Below, in pieces: positions 12,369 to 26,500 of a stretch of 64,000 bases of DNA (position 1 is the first letter of the stretch; each line of letters begins with the position of its first letter). Position numbers and translations under genes: made by a program. Where the stretch lies: the NCBI GenBank assembly GCA_019914995.1, contig CM034145.1, positions 4,347,262 to 4,411,261 on the forward strand, written 5' to 3'. The notes below the pieces were generated by a model that saw only the letters and a program-made list of their open reading frames with translations, was not told the DNA's origin and did not search any database. The stretch is from Acanthochlamys bracteata. Taxonomy: Eukaryota > Streptophyta > Magnoliopsida > Pandanales > Velloziaceae.

Positions 12369-14908
12369 TGTCAAGACCCAAGCTCAGATCTTTACCGACA
12401 TTGAACTAAATCGAATTCAGATAAGGCCCAAATTCGGTCAATAGAATCACTCCACTCGCACAGTTTACTACGCGAGCCAGGAAGCGGAATTTTTCGAGCC
12501 ATTCCTGACCCAAAATTTAATAAAACTAACTTGCCAATATTCAAAAATTTTTCGATATGATCTTCCTTAAAAACTTAGTAGGAAAAGTCTGTGTAAGTAA
12601 TAATAATTATACGTATCACAAAAAAAAATCCAAAACAAGAAAAGCGACCAGTATAAAAATCGTTTTACATATAAAATACCACTAGTGGCTACCGATAGTC
12701 GTAACACCTATTATGATCCAAAATAAATACCATCGCAATACTATATACAATAAAGTATAAAAAAAATCAATCTTTTTCGAGGATTACAGAACTAATTATA
12801 TGCTAAAAGATTTATAAAATACTCTCCGTATACTCTTGGTTCAGCAATACCAAATCTAATTAGCGCCCGTTAGCCTCTGACCTATTTTGGGGGAGGCCAA
12901 AGAAGAGAAAAGAGTGTGAGCCCAGTCTCAGTGACGTAAAATAGCATAATGCCCAATTTAGATAGCTAATGCATTAATTAGGTATTATAAAGTTATCTGT
13001 ATGTAGCAGATGCAACGATAGATTATATCAGATTCTACTAAGTCCTGAATCGTCCCATACCGACTCAGTTCTTATCAGAGATACGATAATATGAAATAAT
13101 ATTATATAGCACTCTCAAGGCTATAATATATATATATATATATATACATATACATAGTGCACACATGCGAACAAGTATATGTAACGATGTATGCAAATAC
13201 ATCGATGGTAACAGTCATACAAGATAGGCGATCGAGTGAGATCACATCTCTAACTCACATCACGCTACCAGCTATATCAGACAAGTATACATACGTATAC
13301 TTTTATATATCAAAGCCACGAGCAAGTTCGATGCCCAGTATGTTTTGAGATCCACCGGCAAGCAATATCATCACAGCCTGGTGTCTAGTATGTACTGGGA
13401 CACACCGGCAATCCATATCTCATAATTCGATGCCCAGTATGTTTTGGGACCCATCGACTATTCATATATCTCGGTGGCTAGTATCTCCTGTGATCCACCG
13501 TATCAATATCTCATTCAAACATACATAATATAATATGTCATGACAATACCTGTCAGGTTCTGCATTGTGCCATACCAATGTAGTCCCTAACAAGTAGATA
13601 CAACACAATACGTTTTCACTCAATAAATATGCTATGCCCAATACCTTTAATGCTGTCGTGATTATACTTATGCGTATATGAAAGGAAAATATTGACATGT
13701 ATATTGCATATTTGAAATGTAAGCATTGACAAGTATTTTAAAATATTCTCCTAATTATGCCACATAGTCTAAAATATGCGAACATGCTAATAATAAATAT
13801 AAACATGATGTCAAATAAACATATGCATGTACATGCATATGTAGCATGAAGGATAAATCATAATATGTAACAAAAATGATAAAGTATGCCAGAATTTTCA
13901 AAGTAAATGCTACCTGTGCCGAAAGTCTAACATTAATCTATAAGGAAAAGGTAGCAGAGAAATCCTCACATGTAGTCCAAACAAGTATTTATATCAACCG
14001 TCAACTCTAAGCCGCACCGTCCGAATTCAAGTCACTCGTACCACCTAACATGCATACGGACATATTCAATAATAAGCACGCTAACGAAAGCTAAATCAAA
14101 TACTTACAATAAATACCTAACTAAATTTGAGTCTAAGGTTCAATAGCATATGATGAACCATTCTAGAATTTTATCTATTTAACTCATTCAATTTTCTATC
14201 CACTACACAATAAATATTAAACTAATGAATCCAAAAAGCTTACAGACGAGGTGAGACGGTCGAATGCTAAAACGATTTGAATCAGAAACAACTCACGTAT
14301 TTTCAATCCAACGATTTTCTAAGACGAAACGAATTAATAATTCATCTAACAACAATTTCAAATATGCGATGTAAGTATTTTTGACTCACCTAATCAAGTT
14401 TACCGGATTCTGGCGATAAATAGTGTTGGCCAGAAAATGAATCGTCAGAGAAGAAAAATTAAGCCGCTGCGAGGACAATAGCAACACTAAGCTCAAAGGA
14501 AAACACTGTTGAGTCAAATGCACGCCGGCGACTGAAAATTGGAAAAAATTTAATTCTTCCGTCCGGCGAAGCAATTCCACCCTCAAGCCAAAAATTTAAT
14601 CCAATTGGTAAAGGGAAACGGTTTGCCAAGCTAAGGAGATGAATTTTGACTGCTTACCGTAGTCAGATGGCTGGCGAAGAGGTCCGGCGAAAACCCTAAT
14701 TCCTAACCGAACGGTGAAGCTTGATGGAGGTGGAATGGCGATGACAGATGAAGAGAAAGATGAGGCTGAATGAGAAGAAGTGATGCTTGCCACTGGAGAG
14801 AACTGATCGCACATCGAGGAGGGCAGCAAAGAGCTGCTGTTGGAGGAGATAAGGAGGCTGTTGGCAAAAAAGAGGAGAAGAGAGAAGAAAATTAAAGAAA
14901 AAATAACA
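12369..14908 (-). mobile_element. LTR-like segment, probable solo LTR (Ty3/gypsy-like), fossil
   Basis: A continuous 2.5-kb block of distinct composition bounded by TGTCAAGACCC at the left and AAATAACA at the right (TGT...ACA ends). Read on the minus strand it starts in a pyrimidine-rich leader and ends in a GGGTCTTGACA-type terminus, as many plant gypsy LTRs do. A subrepeat zone at about 13329-13508 carries roughly four diverged ~60-bp units with the word CCAGTATGT or a variant of it and CCACCGGC. No second LTR, internal genes or matching 5-bp target duplication were found. Its age cannot be estimated without a partner LTR. Several short open frames inside it (13157, 13462, 14386, 14596) are not host genes. 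Confidence 0.4.
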
Positions 14909-15679
14909 TTGCATATTAAAGCCTCCATTTCCAACTATAGCTATCATTAGCCCACAGAACTATGGATATTACAGCAAGCCACCAAAATTACTATCTCAAT
15001 ACAGAAAGTTTATTTCATGTCAACTTAAGCAAGCAAATAAATTTGGAGAGGCATAAAACAGCATGTACCAAATGCAACAGCATAAAGTTCTGTTGAATTC
15101 TACCTGCATGAAATTCCAATGTTCTCTTCCTACAGACTCATTATTAGAGACAACAAAAAATGCTAAAATAGTAGTGACCAACAACTATGCAAAACAAGGA
15201 AGAAAGATAAGGGCACATTCTAGCAGTAAAATTTCACTACCAGATAAGAATATTTTGCATTGGATTTACAATCGGCTTAAGTCAGCAAGCCTTGTAACCA
15301 ACATACTTTGCTTGTTGATAGCTTGCTGGAAAGTAAAATCTTATTTACAACAGTAGTTCATTGAACATAACACAGGACGTAGAGTAGTGGCTCTAAGAAG
15401 AGACAACATATGTTTTATCAACAAAAACCTACCACCATCTGAAGCTCCACTTAGCAAGAGTTTCTTATTGGCATCTACGGGTGGATCTTATGATCACAAA
15501 CTCTTAAAAAACATGCACAGTATATATAGCTAAGAAGAAGGCACAATTTTCTTCCCCCTACAATGGGTTTACTTTTCTTCTATGAAAAAATGAAAAACAC
15601 AATAACGAACCAAATCATATAACACTTCAATATTTACTTTTACAGTTTTCTATAGGTTTTAGCATGCAGGTGCTTTCAT
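14909..15679. other. No gene seen
   Basis: Mixed-composition spacer. A minus-strand stretch near 15430-15490 reads like a short exon (LLLSGASDGG followed by a GT) but has no supporting neighbours. The 97-codon frame at 15063-15356 (+) matches nothing I recognise. Confidence 0.3.
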
Positions 15680-15864
15680 GTCTTAGCGACCATCATAGCT
15701 TGACAGTCGCAGTTGAGGTCACATTTGCGACCGTTGTTATTTTCTGGTCGCTGTTAGCTAAATAACAACGACCGTTCTTCTTCGGTCGCTGTTTCTACGT
15801 AACCGCGACTATGTTTATTCAGTCGCAGATACTCTGATCACTGTTGATCAATTTTCTTTTAGTG
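15680..15864. mobile_element. CACTA-type transposon terminal region
   Basis: The right end reads TTTTCTTTTAGTG, the complement of CACTAAAAGAAAA, the usual plant CACTA (En/Spm) terminus. Inward of it lie about eight direct and inverted copies of GCGACC/GGTCGC or close variants, matching the subterminal repeat arrays that bind the CACTA transposase. No left CACTA end or transposase was found, so this is probably a truncated or solo end. Confidence 0.65.
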
Positions 15865-16391
15865 GCACTAATACGACCAATCAGTGTGAGACAAACAGCT
15901 AGAGTATTTCTAGACTTACCACAAACTCTCCCAAATGTGGCTCTTGAAAGCAGTTCTAAAATTTCTACTTTAGAAACAAACACCTATTAAATTTTGGTCC
16001 TCAAACACTTCAGAACCAAGAAAACTATCTATTTCTCATTTTCTCAGTTTTTATGTCTACGCTAAGCGTACCCTAGTCATGTCAGTTTCTACCACACACA
16101 CAAGTACAAACATATATTCTTCAAACTTTTGAACCCAAAAAAAAGAAAAAAGAAATCCACAAATTTCAATCCAAAATTTGGAACTAGGTAAAAGTAGACA
16201 TCACCTGCACGATCTTTATAAAAGTAGAGTTCTGAGCAAGAAAGTTGGAAATTAAAGCCCTGGAGAAGACAGAACTGCAGTAATACAGTTCTTATACGAG
16301 AACAACAGTGACCTATTTTAAATTCATGTAAAGACTGATAGCCATCTGATATTTTTGCTAAAATTAAATATAGTTTAGCCGTGATACATAT

Positions 16392-16600
16392 GAGTATTTG
16401 GTATAGCTTTTCAAAAATTTAATTTTTAATTTTTTAGTTTATATTTTTTAATATATTTTTTTAAATATTTTAAAAATTTATTTAAAATTTAAAAAATATA
16501 TAAAAAATTTGTGTAATAAATTTTTTTTATTATATGTTTTAGGTAAAAAAATAAAATATTTTTTTAAAAAAATTCTATTTCAAAAATATTTACATACGCA
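16392..16600 (+). mobile_element. AT-rich MITE copy (family A)
   Basis: Forward copy from GAGTATTTGGTATAGCTTTT to CAAAAATATTTACATACGC. Confidence 0.55.
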
Positions 16601-17111
16601 GATAAGTCAGGTTTGGTTAAGAAAAGTTAATCCACTGATCAGAATTGATATCATAAATTTCAAAGTTTATTATTTGAAGACCAAGATGTTCTAAAATTAA
16701 TAAGCAAATATAAAAAATATTAAGATAGATATGTAGATATATATAATAGACAAAAATACAGAATGAAAAAATATTCACCAATAAACAGCTATAGCGTCGG
16801 TGGAAGATAATTAAGAAAAGAGACATAAATAGTTAAGATATGCCTTATGTAGATATAACAATATTGTGATATATAAAAGCAATGTGATTTTGGTTAAATA
16901 CATTAGAGATTAAGAGTAGATCAAAATTAATATAATTTCGGGAAGAATTAAATCTTTTGCAATTTGATATATAATCGATTGGAATGTAAAAACTAGATTC
17001 ATGTAATTGATCCCATTCAAGTACAATAAATACTTAAGTTGTTGTATTTCATAAAAAAAATTCTTCCTAATATAATTCAATTAGGAATAAAATTTTTTTC
17101 AATCAAGTACC

Positions 17112-17336
17112 GTAGCATTTGGGAGAGCTTATAGAAAAAACACTTATTAATTTTTTTATAAATTTTTTATAATATTATACAAAATTTATTTAAAAATTTA
17201 AATATAAAAAATTTTACGTTATAAAATTTTATTATTATTTATTATTATTTTTTTAAAATAAAAATAAAACTTATTTTAAATAGAACAAAATATTATTTAT
17301 TTTAAAATTTTTTTAATAAACAGTCCAAAACACCTC
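17112..17336 (+). mobile_element. AT-rich MITE copy (family A)
   Basis: Forward copy from GTAGCATTTGGGAGAGCTTA to AACAGTCCAAAACACCTC. Confidence 0.5.
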
Positions 17337-17379
17337 TACTTCACTCGGATATTACGTCTATTTCTAACAATAATAGTAT

Positions 17380-17578
17380 GAGTGTTTGAAAGTGATCTTG
17401 AAATAAATTTTTTTTGAAATGAAAAATATTTTTATTTTTTTAAAAAAAGAATTTTATTTTTTTATCTCAAAAAAATAATAAAATATATAATAAAAAAATC
17501 TACATATTTATAAATATATATTAAAAAATATAAAATAAAAATTGAAAAATCGCTGATAAGTTAAGCTAAACGCACCAC
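17380..17578 (-). mobile_element. AT-rich MITE copy (family A), reverse
   Basis: Reverse copy from GAGTGTTTGAAAGTG to AAGCTAAACGCACCACTT. It lies about 45 bp from the forward copy before it, making a tail-to-tail pair about 320 bp upstream of the DnaJ start codon. Confidence 0.6.
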
Positions 17579-17900
17579 TTTGATTATGAAATTTTAATAA
17601 CTCGAACATTTTTAAAATGAGTCCTCCCAAGTTCCAACTACGGTTTTAAATTACTATCGTACACCAAACTAGCACTAAAATATGTTAGGTGGCCAATATT
17701 ACAATTTTTAGTAGGTGTCCATTATTACGAATATAATAATACGTGAGCTATTATGCAAAAACAATAACCGGACGCGGCCATATATCCACCACTGATCACC
17801 GACCACTATTCTTAATTGTTTCAACCGGAGGACCTTTCAATTTTCAGACGAACATTTCATCGAACACGTTTTCAGCAAAGCACAACTACAGGTTCCATCA

Positions 17901-20900
17901 ATGGCGTTAGCTCTATGTCCCTCTCCAATCTCCATCTCGTTCTCTCCTACTAGCTCTGCTGCTTCGCCGGTGTTCCGCCGTAGTCTGTCTTTCCGAACTA
18001 TTAATGCCGTCTCTTGGAGTTCAATCGGGCAGCCGAGGAGAAAAGGGCGGAGAAAAAATAGGAAATGGTCGATGGTTGTATACGCAGCGGCCGACTATTA
18101 CTCTACGCTTGGCGTGTCCAGGTCTGCTACCAGCAAAGAGATCAAGGCTGCGTACCGGAAACTTGCCCGCCAGGTATATTACTCTTTAATTTATTGGAGT
18201 TTATATGTTGGTGCTTTAGTTAGAGATCAGTAGCTTGACAAGACAAATTAGATAATGCGTGTGCAAATTTTGTCTTTAATGGGAAGTTAAAGTGCGAGTA
18301 CTGAATAGATTGTAAATTGGACTCGCTCAATTAAGTTAGGTTCTTAGATGCCATTTGTTGACGGTGTAGTGCCAGTACTGGTCGTGTTCATGGTTGCTTG
18401 CATGATATGCTTCACTCAGTGAAACCATTATCAGAATTGTTGAAAACTATAAATTTTAGAGTAGACTGGTGTCAGCATAGGAAGTATTCATTGTGTAAAT
18501 GTTACAACCTAGTTTCTTGCCACATGCAGACAAGAGAAATAAAGAGAAATTTAGTGACAAAAAGTAAAAAGTCAAAGAACAAAGACATGATATCACAGAA
18601 AATGAGAAAATAGCTGTCTATATTGTAGTTTCAGCTTGAAACTGGGTGCTATTCAGTAGTTCTGGTACTTTTCCATTCTTGTTGCAAGTATGTCTTGATG
18701 ATATTTCAATTCAATCGTTCTGGTACTTTTCCATTTCTGTTACAAATATGTCTGAACATATGAAAACTTTTTGTGTGTACATATCACAGGATTATTATTC
18801 ATAGGCATTGATATGATAATTATTTCACCAAAGCCATAATTTTATCCATTGTTACTAGACTTTATTCATTGTTACTAGACCCAATTTATGAGTTATTCGT
18901 AATAATGTCATGCATTGATATGACAAATATTTCCAGAAAGCCATTATTTGGTTCCTCATAACTAAAACCTAATTGAAGAGCTAAAGTGTAATCTTCAAAT
19001 AGCATATGTTATAAAAAGATTTATTTGGATAACTGTTTGTGTTCCACACTTATAGTATGGAGATTAAGAATTGAGGGATATCACTCTCTCTAATATGCCG
19101 CTAGGAACCAATAAATTGAAAATATATATATGCACAAAGATTGAAGAATATCATTTGTAAGCACAAGGTAAAAAATCTACAATATTCAAGACAAAATACA
19201 ATAGTGCTCAATCTTGAAGAGCCTAAACTAGCAAGGACACAGACCCTTCATCAAATGCATAGAGACATGAGAGGAGATGGAACTCTTTCACACTCTGCTA
19301 TGGTGGGTTTACATGGTTAGCTCTTCAATTGATTGGCCAAGCATTTAAGAGGTGGTGGCTTGGGTATCTGCTCCACAAGGGAGGTTGTGGATTACATTTC
19401 TAGTCCCACTTTACTCCAAAAGAAGCTCTAACGTGGGCTTAGATAAGGATGCTTCCTGCCAAATCAGAACTCAAGTTGTAAAACAACTCTAGAAGAAATC
19501 TATTGAACTTAGCTGGCTAAAATCAATCAATCAAAAGCTGAAAGGGGAGCTTCATATTTTATCCTTAGTGTTTGAGGTTAGTGCTATCTACCTAAAGGAT
19601 CAATTCTATATAGTCAATTTGCTTAGATTTTATACCATATCTCAAACAATATCCTTTTGAGAATCAATTCTAAATAAGACAAGTATAAATTTTAACCATA
19701 ATTTTTCGCTCTGAGAGAAATCCAAATGCTTTGTATTGTTATGCTGATTATGTTTTTCTTTTCCAGTATCACCCTGATGTCAATAAGCAGCCAGGAGCTA
19801 CTGACAAGTTCAAGGAGATTAGTACTGCCTATGAGGTACGTCGATCTTTTCTTTCTCTTTTTTTTTTCTCGGATTGTTAATATAATATTTAAGTTTGGTG
19901 GCTTCCTAGATTAAGGCAACTCCTTCAAATTGCAATTATAAGTGGCGAAGAAACTTTTGTGTCTTTCATATTAAAGTTCTCCGTCCCTTAACGTTATACG
20001 CGCGCGCGCGCACACACACACACAATACACACATGCGTGCGCACATACGAAACCATTTTGGTTAAGATAAAAAAGCCCTGCCTGGTTTAGGTGATTGTTT
20101 CTTACCTTTTTTTTTAAAATAAAATTTCTACTTTGTTATTGTGTTGCTAGGTGCTATCAGATGAACAAAAGAGAGCTTTATATGATCAATATGGGGAAGC
20201 TGGAGTTAAGAGTGCAGTAGGTGGCTCAGCTGGAGCTTATACGGTCAGATTCTTTATGCTGTATCTCCATTAGTTTTACACGAATGGCGAACTTTAATGG
20301 CTTGTTATGCATATAACAGACATATTCATAGAAACAGAAAACAGACATATTGATCATCAGTAATCTTTCCTGATGATCAAAATCAGAAAGAGTACCTGAC
20401 TCAATCAACAATTTCTGGTGGATATCATATTCTTATTTTATGGTTTTCCTTATCCAGACTAATCCCTTCGATCTATTTGAGACTTTCTTTGGTGCTAGTA
20501 TGGGGGGATTCTCAGGCATGGAGCAGACTGCCTTTAGATCACGTAGGCGTGCTGCTGCTGCCAAAGGCGAAGATATCAGGTAAATATTTTCTGAATCATA
20601 TTACTATGATATGTTATTTTTATTATTCACAATGAGCAAGTTGCCTGGATGTATAGTTCTTTGACAAATTAAGACCTATTGGTTTAAGTTTGTATGTACT
20701 TCCCTTTAATGGCTAAAGAGTCAACTGTATTTTCTTGATTTCATTGTCAGTTGATCAGACTTGTTTAAAATTTCCATGCAATTCATATGTTTTCGACATA
20801 TATAGGTAGCATGTGGGTGAACTTTATCTAACTCCTGATGCCTCTCTCGCATCTTTGTAGTTGGCCCTATTTTCTTGATTGTTCTTGGTCTGACTGCATA

Positions 20901-23496
20901 AGAATCTTCTCTAGAAGGAACAAGGGAGTCATGGACTAGAACGACACTTATGGAAGATACTTAATTCAACTAAATTTCTTATCTGCCACTTAAGTAGATT
21001 GGGACATCTCTTGAATATGTAACAATAATGATCATCCCATTTATTTTCAAAGTAACTCAATATTATCTGAACCATTAGCCCTCCATATGTATGCTGGTAG
21101 GATCGGTTAGGGATTCAAAATTTTCTTGTCTGTGAAACCTAGTTAAATCCCGTAATATTTGTAATATTATCTTGGAAGTATCTTCGAGTCATATGCAATT
21201 GATATTGAGGTTAGTAATGTGCAAATAAAGTCTGCTATATTACGTAGTTTCTAGGTGATCATGTTACTACCGATCTATGTGCATTAAGTGCTTAAACAGT
21301 ATTCAAGTTTTAAGTGCTTAAACCATAACAACAGGCACTTTCATAAGCACCCGTATTTCTTTCACTCCATTTTTTTTTTCCTCCCATCAGATATGACATG
21401 ATTTTGGAGTTTTCAGAGGCTGTATTTGGTACAGAAAAAGAAATTGATGTATCCCACCTAGAAACATGTGAAGTTTGTTCAGGCACTGGTTCAAAGATAG
21501 GCTCCAAGATGAGAATATGTTCAACTTGTGGTGGAAGAGGTCAAGTGATGCGAACTGAGCAAACACCTTTTGGTCTATTCTCCCAGGTTTGAGAAGTCTT
21601 GTGCTTGACATTGATATTTTGCTCGTCTGTATTGAAGTTCAACTGCATTTTGAGATTGGATGTATTGTAGTGCCATTGGAACATGGATTTGAATCATCAT
21701 AGGTTCAGATATGTATCATCTCGCCATAAGATGTAGGACCTTAACTGATGGGTTTTGACATAAGTGTATACATGGAATTTATGCTACTTTTAGTATAAGT
21801 AACTACTTAAGAAATTTTTAGCATAGTTAAGTGCTCCTTGTTGCAACCAGCGGCAACAAATATGAATTGTAAAATGTGACGATCTACTTGACCAATTTGT
21901 GACTTGATAGTTTAATAACTTACTCTGGCCAGACTGGAATCTCTTTACTGTTACTAGATGTATATCTAATAAGTTATTTCTTGAGCATACAACTCAAAAT
22001 TTCTGTATTGACTATTGTGTTTTTTGAAGATTTTAGGCTTTCGTGAAGTTCTAGTAGCAGTTACAATTTATTGGTTAACTGTATAACACAGCAATCTCTC
22101 ATCTTGAAGCAGCAGTAAGTCAGTAACTAAGTTAAAAATGTTGTGCTGGGCTGTTAGTGGTGTTGAATTCATCATCTAATTTATCTCATTTTCTTGGCAA
22201 AGCTTCCTTTGACCCAAACAACAACAATGGTGTTAATGAGTTAGGAAAGACATGATTTATCAGGATGTATATGCTTATGGAGACTTTGGTGAAGCTTTTT
22301 TTTTTTCTTATAAAATATATTTTTTAATTTTTCAATTTTTATTTAATTCATGGTACATGGGAACTAAGTTTTAAAAACTGACTGAAGCGCTTGGTTTGGC
22401 CAGACCAATTTTGATTTTGTTCGGGGCAACCCTGTACCATTAGAGAAAAGTTATCTTCAGTATATATGTCTAAATACTGAGGACACTATAGTAAATTTAT
22501 TCTTCAATGTCTTTCATGGAAGTTTAATAATGCCTCTCAAACTCAAGCTGCCTTGATACATTTTCTCTCTCTAGAACTAGTTGTATTGCTTGTCAGTTAC
22601 AGTAAGCTTAAGAACCTGGTTTGAGGATCATCCTTGTCTTTACCTCCTTCTATGAAAATTTATATAATTGATTATGAGCATTCACTAATTCTAATTTAAT
22701 TAGTGATAGAGAATTTATGTTAGTCAGTTCGGAATTACATGCATGCGACTTTTATGCTGTGATTGTCTAACCATGTGCATAGACTGATTTAACTGTAGTC
22801 AACATGGAGATGTCTAAATATTTCTCTGTTACTTTAGTGAGTAGTGACTGTTATTGTGTAAGATTGCAGTAACAAGCAATTTATGAACGAACTCTTCTTG
22901 ATAAACGGCAATTGACAGTCCTGCGCATCTTTGTTTTTTCTTTCTTGGCTATGTCAAAAGGGGATTAAGCCATAGATTCTGAGATGCTTGACCTTATTTG
23001 TTATGGGGATTTGAGATTTTACGCCTTGTGTTTCTCCCCCATTTCCAAGTGTTATCAGGAGCTAATTAGGTATGGATGTTAGGAGGTAACATTTCAATTG
23101 TTTCTTTGAGATGAAACACTCTTATTAGAGTTTTGGATTACTATGTCAACTTTCTAATTTTTGTCCTTTAAAGAGACCTTACTCATATCTTGTTCTTTGA
23201 ATCTTTTTAATACCTTAAAAACCTAACGTGGTATTTTTTTGGTAGTACTATTTTAGCTAAAGACTGCTGTCATCTCATTAGGTTTCCATTTGTCCTACTT
23301 GTGGAGGAGAAGGGGAAATCATCTCTGAGTATTGTCGCAAATGTGCGGGAGAGGGCCGCGTAAGGTTTAAGAAAGACATAAAGGTTAGAATTCCCCCAGG
23401 AGTGAGCAAAGGAAGCACTCTTCGTGTTCGTGGTGAAGGTGATGCTGGACCCAGAGGGTATGTTGCATATGTTATGCCTTGTCAATTACTAGATAC

Positions 23497-23546
<50 letters not shown>

Positions 23547-26500
23547 ATGTTCTCTTCTGATAGAGCTGTGAAAGATAAGGTTATCTTCCTTTTTGTATTT
23601 AAATGTGTTTTTAGTAGTATAATTGGTAACAGCATGATGCTTCTACTCAAACAATGAGAATATATTTCTTAAGTGTCATGCTTTATTAAAGTACACTGTA
23701 GAATCTTATGAATTAGTTCTGATTTATACCTAGAATAAATATAAACTAATTTCTCTTCTATTTTAGATTCTGATATCTGAATCAAGGCCAAGCCAAGATT
23801 TACATCTTAGGACCTGTTACGTGTACAAAAAAATTAAATGAAACTAGGATCTGACATGGGCTGAAGATAGACCTGGTTCATATGATTAAAGAAGCTGCAG
23901 TTTCAAAGTAAACACTACCACATTTGGATCAGCAGCATCAGCTTACATATAGCTATATTTTTCATGCTTTAAGCAAACTGAGCTAGCTGGATCTGGCAGT
24001 TAGCCCCTGCACCTAAATCATGTTGCACTTAATTGTGAGTCTGAGTTTGTTCTAGACCATGTACACAAAATTAAATCCCAATGCTGACTTGTTCATAGAG
24101 AGCAGAATGAGTTGAGCATGTTTAGTGTTTATTTCTATGATGGTGACTTTTAGCCGAAGTAATTTCCTACAGTGATCATTAAGGCACTAAGATGGCCTTA
24201 ATGATCAAGCTTGATTTTGTCGAAAGCATTAAGATGGCCACCTTTTGCTAAAAGTTCCTATCTAATCTTGAGCTCAGGGTGTTGGGAGATTCACCATCAA
24301 GTTGGGCTGCATTTGTATTATCTGGAGTAATTTCTGACTTGTGTGTGTCTAATTGGAGATATGTGGAGCAGATGAATCTGAGGATGTGTTCTTTTATTCT
24401 TTTTGTATCTACTGTAATTTTTGTTACATATCTTATTTATATGTATAAAAATTTCCCCATTTAACCAGGGGGCCTCCTGGCGATCTTTATGTATGTCTTG
24501 ATGTCCAAGAAATACCTGAAATTCAAAGGGATGGAATTAACCTATCTTCTAAAGTTCCAATTAGCTACATTGACGCAATTTTGGGAACTACTGTTAAGGT
24601 GAACTCTGAACTAGCCTTTTTCTTCAATTGTGTTACTTGATATGTTCAGAGATTTCTTCAAATTATATTTTTAAGTTTCATGCACTGTTGACTGTAATGC
24701 TATGGTTACAATGAGAATTCCGTCTCTATTAAAGCATCCTCATAATAGTTTATTTATGTTTTACCAACTTGCAAAATCAAAAGTTTGGTGATTACCAGAC
24801 AGCCTGATATCTTTCAGAATGCTATTTTTTATAAGTTGCTTATCATAAAGAATATACTTTATGTGCTTGTTGAGAAATCCTTGTGTACTATACTTCTTTA
24901 GTGCTTTGACATTTCCTTAGGATTTCATGAGTTCCAAATCTAATCCAAAGGAAGGTTCTTATTAATGAAAGATGATTAGATAATTGCTTTTTCCTTGTTG
25001 TCTTATGTATTTCCTGTTCATTGATGGATTGCAATTATTCATTGGAACATGGGAAGTAACTGTCCTTGTATGCTGAAAGATTGTGAAGTTTTTGTTTGTT
25101 CCAGTCTACAACTCCCACATCTTTTCTGTAAACTCTAATCTTCTGTAATTTTTATCTGTAAGTTTATTGACAATCTTTGTTACAAAAGCTTGCATCAAAC
25201 AGGTGAAGACAGTCGATGGGATCTGTGAGCTTCAAATTCCAGCAGGCACTCAACCAGGTGATGTTGTGGTTCTTGCGAAAAGAGGCGTCCCTAAACTAAA
25301 CAAGCCTTCAATTCGTGGTGATCACTTATTCACTATTAAGGTTACAATACCAAATCGCATCAGGTATAGCATCATTCCTCTTTGTGTGCCTTAACTCTTC
25401 TTTAGGGTCAGTACTGTAGTTCTTTGACGTTTTTATCTTCGTTGAAAATTGGATTTTAGGTGCAAGTATTGTTTATCTTTTAAATTCTTTTTATTATTAT
25501 TATTGAGTATGTTAACCTTTTCTGTTGCTTACGCGAACTTGAATAACTTTTTCTGTTGCACATATTGGTTTCTAACTTGACCAATAGTCTGCAATCACAC
25601 AACGATGCATATCTTAAGTTTTGAATGAGGTGTACCCTTTACCATTGAAAGGGCCAGAGGTTACTGGCTGTTGCTTGGTTTCTTTTGTTCTTTGTTTGAC
25701 ATTTACCTCCTTATCATTCACTTTTACCTTGTCACATAAAAAATCAAATCATAATATGATATTTACAAGATTGGCAAATGATATGAGATATTTTCATGAT
25801 CTGTAGCTTCCGAAGCATGAGTTCGTCAAGTAAGAACAAGATGTTTCCTTGTCCCTATAATTGCAAGGAATTTAATCATGTAAAGGGATATGTTCTAAAA
25901 TACAAATGGAGAAGTGTAAACAGGTGGATTACTTGGAGTTTTCTTACAACTCAGACATTGCAATTAATATTTTATACCTTATTAGCTAAACTCTTCGCAA
26001 GTTAGTCTCTGAAAAAATGAGTCATGAATCTCTTTGTATGTCTACAAAATGCTGTTTTGTTACCAGTAAACCTAGCAATTGCTTTACCAGTAGACAGCAA
26101 AGCAAGTGTACTTGGATTTAATATGTAGCATAGAAGTTTTCGTTGTTGCTCTCATATGATTTGGCAATCAGCGGAAGCGGCATCCCTGCAGTATTTAATG
26201 AGGCCATCGGATTCAAGCTGTCTCTAGTTTAAAGTTGAATAAGGTTAGGGAAAAATTGTACTTGAAATTCTAAGGAATGCTTGGCAAAGATTTTTGTGAA
26301 CATTTTATGCTTACGCTAATTAAACTAACTCTGTTAATAAACTGTGTAGGCTAATTTTATGGTGAGATAATGCCGTAAACTTTGCAATATCTGCTAATGT
26401 AATGTTTTGTGTATATTCTGGCTATAATCGAGTCTTACCAGAAAATGTGTTGCTTGATTTTCTTTTCATTTTTCAACTTCAACTGTGATTTTACTATACT

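Noticed and set aside
14386-14947. Three overlapping minus-strand frames with Ser-rich or Leu-rich translations
   Set aside because: They lie inside the pyrimidine-rich end of the LTR-like block and reflect its composition.
15421-15510. Minus-strand exon-like stretch (LLLSGASDGG then GT)
   Set aside because: Only about 20 codons, no partner exons, and no family recognised.
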